DNA of 37,500 nucleotides, taken from Halisarca cf. caerulea. Its lineage: Eukaryota > Porifera > Demospongiae > Chondrillida > Halisarcidae. Both the position numbers and the translations under genes were made by a program. The stretch spans positions 693,574 through 731,073 of the forward strand of contig CAUJGJ010000208.1 in the NCBI GenBank assembly GCA_963170055.1, read 5' to 3'. This document shows positions 1-11,263 of this stretch, one piece after another. Each line of letters begins with the position of its first letter. Position 1 is the first letter of the stretch. The notes under the pieces are model-generated. The model searched no databases, was not told the origin of the DNA, and worked only from the letters and a program-made list of their open reading frames with translations.

Positions 1-108
1 TGGGAACTGTTTCATTGATCTCTGTATAAAATGTACTGGCTACAACAACATGGTTATAGCAGCACGTTGTAGTGGAACCAGTGGTGTTGCTGTAAAGAGG
101 TTTGACTG
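1..108 (+). mobile_element. MITE family A, 3' part (cut by window edge)
   Basis: This is the right-hand part of the 174-bp element found whole at 8365-8538 and inverted at 18410-18583. It ends in GAGGTTTGACTG followed by TA, as the other copies do. It lies in what should be a vigilin intron. Confidence 0.7.
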
Positions 109-110
109 TA

Positions 111-174
111 AATTCCTACATCCCGCAGCACATATGTACTGTATAATGTGCTGCACATGCGGGATGTAGGAATT
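111..174. repeat. Long imperfect inverted repeat
   Basis: The left arm (111-133) and right arm (146-174) are complementary over 23 bp apart from a 6-nt insertion (acatgc) in the right arm. The loop is 12 nt. It starts two bases after the MITE end, so it may be a second small element inserted next to it. No function is evident. Confidence 0.7.
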
Positions 175-207
175 TGCACAGTGTACATTCAGTCCAATTA
201 AACTCTG

Positions 208-300
208 TCTAGCCCTATGCCCATCTAGCCTCATGTATGTGTAGCCCTATGCTCGTCTAGCCCTATGCCTGTCTTGCCCTTTGCCCACCTAGCTCTGTAC
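208..300 (+). repeat. Degenerate ~20-bp tandem repeat
   Basis: About five imperfect units of TCTAGCCCTATGCCYRTC type follow one another. The rest of the intron from 300 to 520 is AT-rich with TACATA/CATGCA steps, and I see no gene there. From 520 to 672 there are scattered AATCCAGCA-like and AATCCAACAC pieces that resemble family E MITE remnants. Confidence 0.5.
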
Positions 301-749
301 CGGTTTTGCAACTTAACCTTGTTCCAAGTGTTTTTGGAGAATCCTTTTTTGATAATGGCTTTTAGCACGATCCTGTGTCAATCCTACATCCTTGTACCAT
401 TTTTAAATGGTTTTTATACACCCTTATACATAGTACGGTATGTAAGTATATATGCACATACATATAGTATATCCATACTTACGTACATACACATGCACAT
501 GCATATATTGTACAATCATGACTTTTTAATCCATCCTTTGATAATCCAGAACCCTTGCTATCCAGCCAGTAGAAATGTGTACCCAATGTGCACAGTGCAT
601 TGTAAGAAGATTTGCTAATCCAACACCCTCTTCAATCCAGCGTCTTTCAGTGTAACGCATGCAGCTGGATTGAAGAGTCGCAACCGTATACATACGCACG
701 TACGTTTTACAGACATTCCATGCGTGTTGTTCTCCATTCCACGACACAG

Positions 750-1638
750 GAGGAGCAGATCACTGTTGAGGTTGAGATTGACCACCGTGTGCACAGCCGT
801 CTGATCGGGCAGCGTGGTAAGGCCATTGCCAAGGTCATGGAGCAGTATAAGGTGGACATTCGCTTCCCCAAGGACAAGGGAACGGACATAGTCACTGTCA
901 CCGGTTTGGAGGAGAATGTGATGGATGCTAGGGATGAGATTCTCAGCAGAGCAGACGACTTTGTAAGTTGGAACAAGTTTCTTGCATTCTTTTTTCGCAT
1001 TTGGCATGATCCATGCGTTTACTGCAAGTGTACTCATGTACAGGTATGTTCTCCCTCCTTTGTCTCTCCTCTGTCTTCCTCATCTATCTGCCCTTTCTCT
1101 CCCTTCCTCCTTTTCCCTGTCTCAATCATTCTCTGTTTGCCCTCCTCTCTCTCTCTCTCTCCCTCTGCATTCATCCCTTACAATCCATCTTGTGTTTCTC
1201 CCAAATCCATCCTAGTTCTCTCCATCTTCCCTATCTCTCCTTCCCTCCCCCTCCCCATTCTCCCCACTATCCCCACTGTCCTTCCCTCCCCTTTGCTTAC
1301 CCTACTCCCACCATCCCCACAAAACCCTCCCTCCCACCCACAATCCCCATAATCCCCTCCTTCCACAATCCCTACCCTCCTCCCACCATCCCCACAAACC
1401 CCATCCTCCTCCTACCATCCCCACAATCCCCACCCTTCCACCCTCCCCATCCCTCTGACGTTTAGTGTCGATACTAGTCATAACATTAAATTATCGGTGT
1501 TCATGTGTGTGTTGTGTGGTTCACCAGTGCAGTCATGGTTGAGTGAACACTGAAAATGTGTTTGAATTTACATATGTATAAATATTTTATTTTAGGTACA
1601 TGTGTATTTGTGTGTATGTATGCATACCTGTATAGGTA

Positions 1639-1692
<54 letters not shown>

Positions 1693-4600
1693 CATGTGTA
1701 TGGTGTGTGTACATGTGTGCATGTGTGTGTGTGTGTGTTCATACCCCTGCGCCTATTGCTTATTGAAATCCTCATAGTGAACACATTCTGTGTGTGTGGG
1801 ACTCATTGATAAGGCCCCATATTTGGGAAATCATTTTTAACCAACAATATGTCTTTCTATGTCTGCCTCTGCCTATCTAACTCGGTATCTGTGTATTGGG
1901 TACCTGTGTATGTGTATGGTGTGTGTGTCTGTATACGTTACAATACATGTGAATGGTATGATTAGAGGGATGATTGAGAGAGGCCAATGTGCTTGATACA
2001 TAGGTGGAAATCTGTTCCTAAATATAACTCAGGTAGGAGGGGTCCCACTGGGAACCAATGAGAGGTCATTGATCTTGACATGCATCACACAGGACTTGCT
2101 TTGAAGGACAAAGTTGCCCCTCCCCTCCCATTGCCTTCCCTCACCTGTAGGTTTCCATGGTTACTGCTCCTCAGTCCAACCAATACAAACTAACCCCACT
2201 CCACCCCTTGCTCCTTTAAGAAATTTCTAGATGCATGCAGCAGTGAATTGTGTTAGTGTTCATCCCTGTGTGTGTCCATCATCGTGGTTCATTTTGGTAC
2301 AAATAGAATATACATACTTTGCATTAGTACTGTATATACTGTCTATACGAAGCCACCATGGATCAGGCATGTTTCAGAGATAAAACAGTAGGAGCTGTAA
2401 TTCTGTTGAGATCTTGCTTGTGAGGAGTGGTCTTTAAATGAGGTCCTATTGTGTACCTATTTTCAGCTGTTTCGCCTGTTTTGCAGCTGTGCAACCAGCT
2501 TTCAGAGCCAACCTGTTATTCAACTGTTAGACCTGTTTTTCAGCTGTTCGACTTGTTTACACTTATTTGACCTGTTTTCAGCTTTTGGCCTGTGTGTCTA
2601 TAAACAATGACAGAAATTGTAAGGTGTGGGAGAGTGGGTTGAACCGTGTATGTAGGTGTGTCCGTATGTGTGCCACCCAAGCATAGTATTCTTCCTAATC
2701 GTGAGCAATGTTGCGTCCACCCGTGTCATACTGGCTCTCCCTCTGTCCAGTCAAGTGATGTGCTCCTCCTCTCAGCGAATCTTCACTTTCATCCCTCTTC
2801 TTTGTGCTGTTTGCCCACAACTGATCTGCAGACTAAGCAGCGAATTCACATTCAGTTTCTGCCATCACCTAAATGCACCCACACACAGGCGCGCGTGCGC
2901 GTGTGTGTGTGTGTGCATGTGTGCACGCGAGTTGTATGAGTGTGTGTATGTGTGTTTTGTGTGTTGTATGTGTACATACAGTATGTGTGTGTATATTTGC
3001 GGGTGAAACTTTCATTGATCATGAATTTTCGTCATTTTTACACTTTTAGTTTTTGCCAACACTTAATCAATTCATATAACATAGTCTTTCATTGATCTCT
3101 TTCTTCTCTTTGTGGATAAACAGCGCAAGAGAATATATTGTGCTAGCTCTCCAACATCTGCATCTCATTTCATAACCATTTGGATATATATGACTTCAGG
3201 GAGTAGTGATTTGGGTATTCTCCTCGCTTTGCCCATCAGTAGATAGTGATTCACCTCTATAGACACAGGGCAGGCCTGCGCTGTCAGTCAGTGGTCAACC
3301 ATGGCTATACAATGAAACATGTATTGAAGACCACATGTATACAAAGACCACTGTAGGCTGCTCCATGGGCTACTTCAGTTATACTGAAGCACCTCTGTAT
3401 AAGGACCACCTGTCTACAAAGACCACAATCATTTGGTCCCTTGAGTGGTTGTTATGGACAGGTTTCTCTGTGCACCATGTGCTTGTTCGGATGACCTACC
3501 TAGATTAGTGCAAATACAGTGGAACACTCTTAACAGCATGCCCCTCGGATCAGGAGAAAATATTCCCATATCCAAAATATTCCTTTAATTGCTATGCTAT
3601 TACAGTGGAAACTCATTATAAAGAACACTCTTACAGTGAATTTCTGTTGCAGTGAATAGTCTCATGTGGCCCAGTTAGTATTCTCCTATGATGCTTTAGC
3701 TGGTTATAGTGAATTTCTGATATGACGAAGAATTTTCAGTGTCCCCTGGGATTTGTTATAATGGGACTCCACTGTATCGGTGTTTCACTGTAATGTGTGC
3801 ACGTGATGGAAGCCCGCGATTTAGGGTATTGAGTAGAAACCTGTCTCCAGGGTATTGCGGTGTACCACACTGGAAGGCGCGTGAACTTCTTTGCTGTGAA
3901 TAGGCTGCAAACACCACAGTTTTGGTAGCCGAGATGCAAAAAATCCTACCATATTGAAACAGCCAACGGTATGATTTCACGTGCAAGTGAAAATCGCAGT
4001 TCAGGAATGCAGTTGTGCCCATTTTGACAGACCACCCTCTAGTCTCGGTGTGTATAAATGTACCTATATTAGCGGTGTGCTTATGCCCCCCTTGTTGAAG
4101 TCCATCTTCTCTAATATGCCGTCCGTGGCATTCAAAGGGAGCTCTTATTTGCAATACTGAAATACTGTCCATCTCAACTGTGAGCTGTACTGTAGCAATA
4201 CCCTAAATCATGAAATTCATGTGTTTGTTTGATTCCCTTGAATTCATGTGGTCCTTCTGAGCGTGCACACATTCCATTGCTGTGGTTGACTGTTGACCAA
4301 CAACACAATTCTGTCCTGTGTCTAGAGAGGTGTACAGTAGTACCTCTTTTGAGAGAGCACCCCTAGGAACATGTGAAAGGTGGTCTTTCAAAGAGGTGGT
4401 CTCCAGCGAGGAGGAACCGAGTGTAAGGTGTAATGTATTTGTGACCAGCAAAGCCGGTCTTACAAAAGGAGTGGTCTTTCGCAAGGGTGGTCTCTCAAGG
4501 GGGTACCCCTGTACCTAGATCCACTGCTGGGCAAAACACCACTCATGTAACACTACCCGCTGTGTGTACTCTAGCTCTGTGGGAGGGAGTAAAGGGAGGG

Positions 4601-6207
4601 AGCAGCTGTTTTCAGAATGGCTCTAGTAGGATGGACTGAGGTTTCCGATTATTTTAGTTGAAAGTTTTATTCTTTACTGTTTGTACACGACAGGTGGGAT
4701 TGTTATTGTAACCATAGTGACAACTGTGAAAGTAAAAGTGGGGAAAGGTAGCTGTTTTTCTGCAACAAAAATTCCTAAAAAGGAAAATTCGCTTTTGCCC
4801 AGGTGTTGTGTTGTGTGACTGGGGGTGTAACAGACTGTACATCAACAGGCGTACAGTCTGGCCATTTCTGCCAAATTGCTGCCTTCTGTCCTAGCCCGAC
4901 TGGCAGTGTCATTCATTCACCTTGTCAGCGTTGACGTTGAAGTTTGAAAGGTTTTATGAAATGCACGCAATGATATTCTGGGTGGGCACTACCACTGTGT
5001 CTAGGAAATCCCTTTATCTACCAGGGTTTTATTGTCGAGTGGAACCAGTCCCTTCATCCACTAGGGTTTTATTGTCGAGTGAAACCAGTACATTGACACA
5101 TCCATGATCCAACATTATCCTAAATCCTACCATATTCTTGGTGGCTGTCCTCATGCTACAGTATGTATCAGGGGTACTTGATAATCCAACAATCTCTTTA
5201 ATCTGACACCTCACCAGACCAGCGTTCTCTCTATTCTGACAGTCTTCTGAGGTACCGACACCATGCTGCAGTAGAACACAGTGACACTTGTCTTATAGAC
5301 TACGTGTATAGAAAGATCAACTGTCTGTAGAGACCACTGTGGGCTGCTCCATGGGCTATTTCAGTTATACTAATGTGCCTTGGTATGAGGACCACCTGTC
5401 TACAAAGACCACCATCATTCAGTCCGTTGAGTGGTTGTTATACGTAGACAGGTTTTACTGTATGCTAAAAGTTACTTGATAACCCAACAACCTCTGTAAT
5501 CTGGCACCTCAATAGACCAGCGTTCTCTCAATTCTGACCATCTTCTGATGTGCAGTCACCCTACTAAAGCACAGTATGCTAAGAGTCACTGTAATTTGAC
5601 GCGTTGTTTATTGTCCTCAGAGTGTCTGCTATGTACTGTAGGTCCCACTGTGTGACTTTCTCCGTATCATGTGGGCTTGTTGCGATGTTTACATGTTCAT
5701 GTTTACAGTGTGTGTTGTGTTTATTCCACTTTGTTCCCTGTTTGTAGCCAGTGTGCTCGTGGTTGGCATACATGCACTCAATCTCTGTAATGTGAGCATT
5801 AGAGCATATTTCAACTATCGTAATGCCATAATGTGCCTAATAGCCGTACATGTATGTGCACACAGCGCAATACAATGGACATGGGTCAAATGTGTTTTTT
5901 CTCCTAATGTATCTAAATGATGCTAAATGCCTTCATAATGGTCTGTATTATGGTTGGTCACTGTTCTGCGCCCAATCACATGATATCCAGCTGATAATGA
6001 TACCATGTGCATTAATGCTCAGTATTATTTTGATTACCTGAAAAGTGCTCAAAGTGCGATTGGGTATGTGTGTGTATGTAATTGTAAGAGGATGAAAATG
6101 TATATTTTGTCCTATGTGGTAGAAGGCAGCAGAGCTGTCCTTCTCAACACCTTTAGGTGTGTGACTGGTACATATACAAGCGCATGTATGCACACACACA
6201 CACATGT

Positions 6208-6279
<72 letters not shown>

Positions 6280-6296
6280 GTACACACATGTACATA

Positions 6297-6351
<55 letters not shown>

Positions 6352-6406
6352 GCATGCACGCACGCATACATACACACACACACACACACACATGCACGCA
6401 TGCACG

Positions 6407-6489
<83 letters not shown>

Positions 6490-7572
6490 TCAATCTGTTT
6501 ACCAATGATTTATTGGGAAAACAATTCTGTGTATCACCTGCACCTAAGAGACCCATGGAAGATGCCTACACTTTCAATGTGGACTTGTTTTTAATGATAC
6601 AATTGAGCCTTTCAGCCCTCCTTAGAAGGCCGTTTACCCACAGTTAGCATTTAATTTCAATCTGGTTGTATTTGTGTGTTGATCAATTGGTCTTGAAAGT
6701 TTCATCAGTTCATCGATGGCCCCACACAGTTGCTCACCACTAAGTGATATGGCAGGGCTGTTGCACCGAAAACTCCTGTGACACCTGTCTTGATATGGCA
6801 GGGCTGTTGCATCGGAAACTCCTGATATGAGTGCTGTGACACCTGTCTTGAAGACCACTTGTATGGAAAGACCACCTGTCTATAGTGACCACTGTAGGCT
6901 GCTTCATTGGCAACTTCAGTTATACTGAAACACCTCTGTATAAGGTCCGCCTGTCTGCAAAGACCACCATCACTTGGTCCCATTAGTGGTTGTTAAAGAC
7001 AGGTTTTGTTGTCCTACAGTAATACCGTGGTGTCCATTGTTCCTCAGAATTAATATTGTATTAGGGAAATTGTTGGTTCATGGAGTTGTTGGATTACAGG
7101 GTTTCCGCTTTGTGTTGTTTACGTCAGGATGCAGTGAACAATGAATGATTGTTAAAAATACGATCACGTAAAATCCCCATTATAAATCCTATTATTTATG
7201 CACGGATATTTGTATGCATGTACATTTCTGAATTTGGCATACCGAACACAGCTAAACTTGCATGTTTGGCAGATTTGGATAGCAGTAGTGTGTAATGCGA
7301 TCAGGCTTCTTAACATTCTAATGAGTGGGACGGAAAAGTCCGCTTACGTATTCACCGTATGGTTATAGTAGGGCTTTTTTCAGACAACAGGCATACTTGT
7401 GCCCCCTCCTCCACCTTCAGTTTCATGTGTGTATGTCTAACTTCATTTTGCTTTGCAAAGGGGAAAGTGGGAAGAAAGAGATATGCTGACTGGTGCTAAT
7501 CCATGTGTAAATTTGCGTTATTTTAATTTGTGTACAAATTCACACTCACACATGCACAAGCGCGCGCGCACG

Positions 7573-7640
<68 letters not shown>

Positions 7641-7643
7641 CGT

Positions 7644-7728
<85 letters not shown>

Positions 7729-8027
7729 CGCATGCACACACATACATACATACATTAATGGGCACTCTCCTTTATGTGCATTAGATGGAAGATGTCAGGG
7801 TGAAGGAGGAGGAGAAGGAGCTTCAGAAAATGTACACTCGTGGCACTGACACCCATCGTGACTCCAAGCAAGGCCAGAGGACAGGAAGGGAATTTAAGGT
7901 CAGGGATGCTCCTTGGCAGAACAAGGACTCCATCGAAGAGGAGTTTCCAGCCATGCCAGGGGGCGGGGTTGATACGCCAGCTACCAAATGGCAGCCCCCC
8001 ACTTGGGGGCCCAAAAGGAAATTTTGA
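750..8027 (+). CDS. HDLBP: Vigilin (high-density-lipoprotein-binding KH protein), last two coding exons
   Basis: Partial gene: join(750-962, 7785-8027); earlier exons lie off the left edge. Vigilin carries a long series of KH domains and binds RNA at ribosomes and the ER; this is the last KH plus the tail. Exon 750-962 encodes 71 residues with [19 protein letters not shown], whose GQRG is the KH GxxG loop, then VDIRFP and [10 protein letters not shown], as in the final KH of animal vigilins. It follows an ACACAG acceptor and ends at GTAAGT. The terminal exon follows ATTAG and adds 80 residues: an acidic/basic linker, then [15 protein letters not shown] and WGPKRKF-stop. Human vigilin has the same VRDAPW, EEFP and WGPKR tail. 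Both junctions are phase 0, so the frames join. The 6.8 kb intron is full of MITEs and microsatellites. I found no canonical AATAAA just after the stop. Confidence 0.9.
1044..1456 (+). repeat. 400-bp polypyrimidine tract in vigilin intron
   Basis: The + strand is almost entirely C and T, moving from CTCTCTCC-type sequence to CCCACCATCCCCACAA-like imperfect units of about 20-35 bp after 1300. Open frames here (poly Ser/Pro/Leu) are a composition effect. Such homopyrimidine DNA can form triplexes. Confidence 0.8.
1636..1738 (+). repeat. (TG)n microsatellite
   Basis: About 45 bp of pure TG, then TG interrupted by GCGCGC and CATG steps. From 1740 to 2460 the intron is unique-looking sequence with no coding signal that I recognise. 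Confidence 0.9.
2460..2595 (+). repeat. Degenerate tandem repeat rich in CAGCTGTT/ACCTGTTT
   Basis: Units resembling TTTTCAGCTGTTCGACCTG recur about six times with variable spacing. A weak (TG) region with GCGCGTGCGCG follows at 2888-2995. From 3000 to 3310 I see nothing recognisable. Confidence 0.5.
3311..3466 (+). mobile_element. Family B dispersed repeat (GACCACCTGTCTACAAAGACC type)
   Basis: Shares a long block with 5287-5462 and 6851-7006: AAGACCACNTGTATA, GACCACTGTAGGCTGCTCCA, a CTTCAGTTATACTGAAG palindrome, CACCTCTGTATAAGGACCAC and a GTGGTTGTTA...ACAGGTTT end. This order is kept in all three, so it is a real family. The ends are not sharply defined. Confidence 0.7.
3603..3774. mobile_element. 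TA-flanked MITE, 172 bp
   Basis: The left end CAGTGGAAACTCATTATAA and the inverse of the right end, CAGTGGAGTCCCATTATAA, match at 16 of 19 bases. TA is present on both sides (3601-3602, 3775-3776). There is no coding capacity, so it is non-autonomous. TA duplication plus CAGT ends suggests the Tc1/mariner-pogo superfamily. A partial copy of a similar end (ACAGTGGAACACTCTTAAC) lies at about 3518. Confidence 0.8.
4335..4511. mobile_element. TA-flanked MITE, 177 bp
   Basis: The left end begins CAGTAGTACCTCTTTTGAGA. The inverse of the right end begins CAGGGGTACCCCCTTGAGAG. The two align over about 26 bp, with TA on both sides. The inside (GGTGGTCTTTCAAAGAGGTG) differs from the other families. 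The stretch from 3780 to 4330 is unique-looking intron. Confidence 0.75.
4831..4860. repeat. Perfect 10-bp inverted repeat with 10-nt loop
   Basis: CAGACTGTAC, ten bases, then GTACAGTCTG. It stands alone in the intron, and no T-run follows. The flanks from 4512 to 5000 show nothing else that I recognise. Confidence 0.8.
5010..5089 (+). repeat. Tandem duplication, 40-bp unit x 2
   Basis: The two units share AGGGTTTTATTGTCGAGTG and AACCAGT, starting at 5010 and 5050, with a few substitutions. Confidence 0.85.
5170..5610 (+). mobile_element. Family B repeat inserted between two related family E segments
   Basis: Segments at about 5173-5275 and 5475-5600 both read TTGATAAYCCAACA, CTCTNTAATCTG, then AGACCAGCGTTCTCTC and a TTCTGA block. 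Between them lies a family B copy (5287-5462) ending ACAGGTTTTACTGTA. This could be a nested insertion or a duplication. From 5610 to 6185 I see no repeat or gene. Confidence 0.6.
6186..6486 (+). repeat. Compound (CA)n microsatellite, ~300 bp
   Basis: Four long CA runs are separated by short CATGTACATA and CGCACGCATGCACGCA interruptions. All the Thr-His and Cys-Val frames across it are artefacts. Confidence 0.97.
6746..6850 (+). repeat. Tandem duplication, 46-bp unit x 2
   Basis: GATATGGCAGGGCTGTTGCA repeats at 6746 and 6792. The second unit carries an extra ~12 bases (ATATGAGTGCTG). Confidence 0.8.
6851..7006 (+). mobile_element. Family B dispersed repeat
   Basis: Has the same ordered blocks as 3311-3466: AAGACCACTTGTATGGAAAG, the GTAGGCTGC block, AACTTCAGTTATACTGAAAC, CACCTCTGTATAAGG and TAGTGGTTGTTAAAGACAGG. 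The stretch 7010-7540 before the next microsatellite holds no recognisable feature. Confidence 0.7.
7541..7758 (+). repeat. (CA)n microsatellite ending 26 bp before the last vigilin exon
   Basis: About 200 bp of CA, broken once by TGCGTG, with CGCGCGCGCACGCACG at the start and CATACATA at the end. It leaves only a short pyrimidine tract (CTCTCCTTTATG) before the acceptor of the terminal vigilin exon. Confidence 0.97.
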
Positions 8028-8364
8028 GGCCTCTAGTGGCTTTGGGGTGGCTAAAATAACATAGGCCTAGAACACTGATCTTTGAAAATGATTTTCCTGA
8101 AACTCAGCACTAGCTACTTTTCCATTCTATCAATCCACGATTGATGTGTAATCCGGTATCCCTCTTAAGTATTATTAATTCTGTATAATTAATATTGAAA
8201 TTCTTACACCAAACACAGCTACCCCATTTATCACTGTAATATTTTGAGTCAAAATGATTTAATAATGAAATAATTTGGTATAATTATTTAATATTACATA
8301 ATATTATAATGCATGATTGTCATCGGCAAAATATATTCCATAATTTCGTGATATAATCATAATA

Positions 8365-8538
8365 CAGTCAAACTTGGTTACAAAGTCACTGTTTACAAAA
8401 TCAACCTCTTTACAACAACACACATGGCAGGAACGGATTCAATGGTCTCTGTACTAAATGTCCTGGTTACAACAACAACTTGGTTATAACAGCACATTTT
8501 AGTGGCACCAAGGGTGTCGTTGTAAACAAATTTGACTG
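8365..8538 (+). mobile_element. MITE family A, complete, 174 bp
   Basis: Begins CAGTCAAACTTGGTTACAAA. The inverse of the right end begins CAGTCAAATTTGTTTACAAC. TA flanks both sides. It is nearly the reverse complement of 18410-18583, which has the same length, and it matches 1-108. There is no coding capacity. The vigilin 3' flank (8028-8360) is AT-rich. From 8540 to 9185 only a fragment GGAACCTCTCTACTTCGGAC/ATTGAGGTGTCC (about 8617-8690) looks repeat-derived. Confidence 0.9.
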
Positions 8539-9189
8539 TACAACATCAATAGATATATATGTATACACATACACTATAACTGCATGTCTGGAGGTTTTGA
8601 TGTGCATTTGGTGCATGGAACCTCTCTACTTCGGACACCTCGGGACCAAATAGGACTGTCCTGATTATTGAGGTGTCCTCGTTTCAGAAATTGAAGACGT
8701 ATGATATAGTGAGTCATTTGATTCCAGTAGCATGTGTCCATGTTAGGCCAGGCAAATCTAATTCCCAGTTTTCGTTTCCGCCCGCATATGATTTGGCTTG
8801 TGCCTGACTATAATATTTTCATTATTCATTATTTGTGGTTATGTAATCAAAGATGAGTCCAACCATTATACTACCTTACATATTGTTTTCATTAATTTGT
8901 GTGTAGTGATTTTAATATGTATGTGTAGTTTTGCATGTATTAGTCTTGGAACAAATCTAATGACATGTGGTGATAGCCTCATTTGTTTCTTTACATTGTT
9001 TGCATTGAGGTTTTATTGTATGCAATGATCAAGGAGTACAAGTACGTAGATATAAATAATAAGTGCATTTCAATATAAATGAATAATGAAAAATGACCAC
9101 TCTAGCTCCCTCATGCTATAATTTAGAAGCCTGACGATAAACTGGGAATCAATTTTGCCTAGCCTTATGTAGGCCAGGGTGTCCTGCAA

Positions 9190-9472
9190 TTCAGCTAGGG
9201 GTCTGGATTAGAGTGGTGTCCACAATTTAGGGGTCTGGATTAGAGGGGTGTCCACAATTCAGGGGTCTGGATTAGAGGGGTGTCTGCAATTCAGGGGTCT
9301 GGATTAGAGGGTAGTCTGCAATTCAGGGATCTGGATTAGAGGGGTGTCTGCAATTCAGGGATCTGGATTAGAGGGTGTCCACAATTCAGGGGTCTGGATT
9401 AGAGGGGTGTCTGCAATTCAGGGGTCTAGATTAGAGGGTGTCTGCAATTCAGGGGCCTGGATTAGAGGGTTT
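9190..9472 (+). repeat. Minisatellite, 31-32-bp unit x ~9
   Basis: The unit is AATTCAGGGGTCTGGATTAG plus AGGGGTGTCTGC, with GTCCAC/GTCTGC variants. The unit resembles the inside of the family E repeats (GGATTAnnGAGRTGTCGG). The next 380 bases (9473-9852) are AT-rich (many TATA/ATTATAAT steps) and hold no gene that I can see. Confidence 0.9.
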
Positions 9473-9852
9473 TCACTACAACACATTTTGTGCAAGCAAA
9501 CTTTATATTATGGCATTATTAAAGTGGGCATCCTATATATTATATAGTGATATAGTGATATATATTGCATTATATAATTCATATCGCTTTGTGCATGAGT
9601 GCAAGCCGCGGGTTATATTACGACATATTGGATATTGAGGGGAATCATCATGTACTATAAATTTTATATAATTATATATAATCACGAGATTTTGATAATC
9701 TATAGATCAATATTATAATTATATTGTTTTACAAATCATGCATGCATCCAATTAAAGCTTGCATCCCTACGTATTATAATATTATCCACTTGCAATCAGT
9801 ACATGGTGCTTTTGAGCTGGTATATAACATATATTATAATATTATTTAAACG

Positions 9853-9858
9853 TGTGTG

Positions 9859-9931
<73 letters not shown>

Positions 9932-10022
9932 GTGTGTACATGTGTGTGTGTGCGTGTGCATGCGTACATGTGTGTTTGTGTGCGTGTGTGTGTACATGTG
10001 CGCATGTGTGTACGTTTGTGTG

Positions 10023-10077
<55 letters not shown>

Positions 10078-10080
10078 ATG
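9853..10080 (+). repeat. (TC)n-(TG)n compound microsatellite
   Basis: TCTG and then TC repeats (about 9860-9888) pass into TG repeats interrupted by CATG, GTACATG and GCGTGTG steps until 10080, directly against the retrotransposon tail. Confidence 0.95.
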
Positions 10081-10084
10081 TGCG

Positions 10085-10730
10085 GATCCGCTGCCTGCAG
10101 ATCATTCTAGGGATCTCAGGTAGACAGAAGAAGTGCAATGCACATCACTATCCACAAAATGGCCAAGCAGCAGAGGATCTCATCAATCCTCACGCAGCGC
10201 TGTCTGAGATTTCTCAGACACCTTTCTCTGATGCCTGATAGCCGTCTGCCAAGGCAGCTTCTTGTGTCTGCCCCTGTTGGTGGCAAGCGTTCCGCTGGAG
10301 GACAGAAGCGTCAATGGAATGCATTGTGTCCAGCGATCTCAGGCTGCGCACAACCTGTCAGAGACCTGGAGGGAGCAAGCCCAGGAGTGCAGTTCCTGGC
10401 GCACCACCATCAAACATGCACAGTGTAGAGCTTCTCAACAAGCAAGCAGAAGACAAAGAGAAGAGTGTCAAAGATGAGAAGAAGTGACGTCGAGAACAGC
10501 GTCTAGTCACCGCAGAGAATGCTCTGCACTGTGTGTGACCACCCTAACTGCTCTTTCCAGACTCCAACTATGGCTGGCTTGCATGACCATGCAGCCACCT
10601 GCATCGATCAGCGTCATCCCACCACTCCAAGGATCCAGTGCCAGTACTGCCACTAAACATTCAACCAGCAGGGGCTGCAACCACCAGCAATTCTTCCCAT
10701 GCAATTGGCCTGCATCTCCCTACTCTTGTG
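10085..10730 (+). pseudogene. Non-LTR retrotransposon ORF2 C-terminal relic, frameshifted
   Basis: From 10138 the frame reads LTQRCLRFLRHLSLMPDSRL, then PRQLLVSAPVGGKRSAGGQK. This is the signature of the region after reverse transcriptase in many invertebrate LINEs (WLGHVxRMPDxRLPxQ...GKRxxGGQKxRW). The frame then shifts: LSETWREQAQE and SSWRTTIKHA follow in another frame near 10350-10415, and VELLNKQAEDKEKSVKDEKK in a third near 10426. Near 10540 comes a zinc-finger-like part, CDHPNCSF...MAGLHDHAATC and IQCQYCH. At least two frameshifts and internal stops show it is dead. The 5' part (endonuclease, RT) is missing, as in the usual 5'-truncated insertion. A short (TG)n at 10748-10769 follows. 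Confidence 0.8.
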
Positions 10731-11072
10731 TTTACAGTGCTTATAGTATGTGTGTGTGTGTGTGTGTGTAAATGCTTTATATGCATGCAAGCCAAGTATA
10801 TATGGTTACAGCACTATATGCATGGGCATAATATAAGCATGTACTGCATGTACTATAGTAGCTAATAGTGGTACATTATGCATATCAATCCTCGAGCTTA
10901 AGCTTGCTGAGCTTCTTAACTCAGAATTGTTGACGTGCTTGGAATGAATTAATGATATAATAAGATGATATGATCATAGACATGATATGATAATATATGA
11001 CATTAGATCATTGTAATTTTTACATGTCACCTATTATAATAACTGTGAGAAAAGCTTGATGAAAATTTGATA

Positions 11073-11263
11073 CAGTGAAACCACTTTAATTCGATACCAC
11101 TATTGTTTCCCGACATTTTTTTCTAATCCAACCATCAACAATTATTATGCACAAGGTACATGCATCCACCTTGTTAATGTATACTAACAGACACTCCGTA
11201 ATCCGACAACCTCCTAATCTGACACTGTTTAAATTTTCGGGTCCCACTGAGTGGGTTTTCCTG
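11073..11263. mobile_element. TA-flanked MITE, 191 bp
   Basis: Left end CAGTGAAACCACTTTAATTC; inverse of the right end CAGGAAAACCCACTCAG. TA lies on both sides. Inside are AATCCAACCATC, CCGTAATCCGACAACCTCC and TAATCTGACACTG, typical of family E. The interval 10770-11070 is AT-rich with nothing recognised. From 11265 to 12040 I see only weak open frames and no family that I can name. Confidence 0.7.

Noticed and set aside
6112..6647. Long open frames over (CA)n/(TG)n tracts here and at 1.6, 7.5, 9.9, 25.0, 27.1, 32.9 and 33.3 kb
   Set aside because: They encode only Thr-His or Cys-Val dipeptide repeats in all frames of dinucleotide tracts; no splice or start context supports them.
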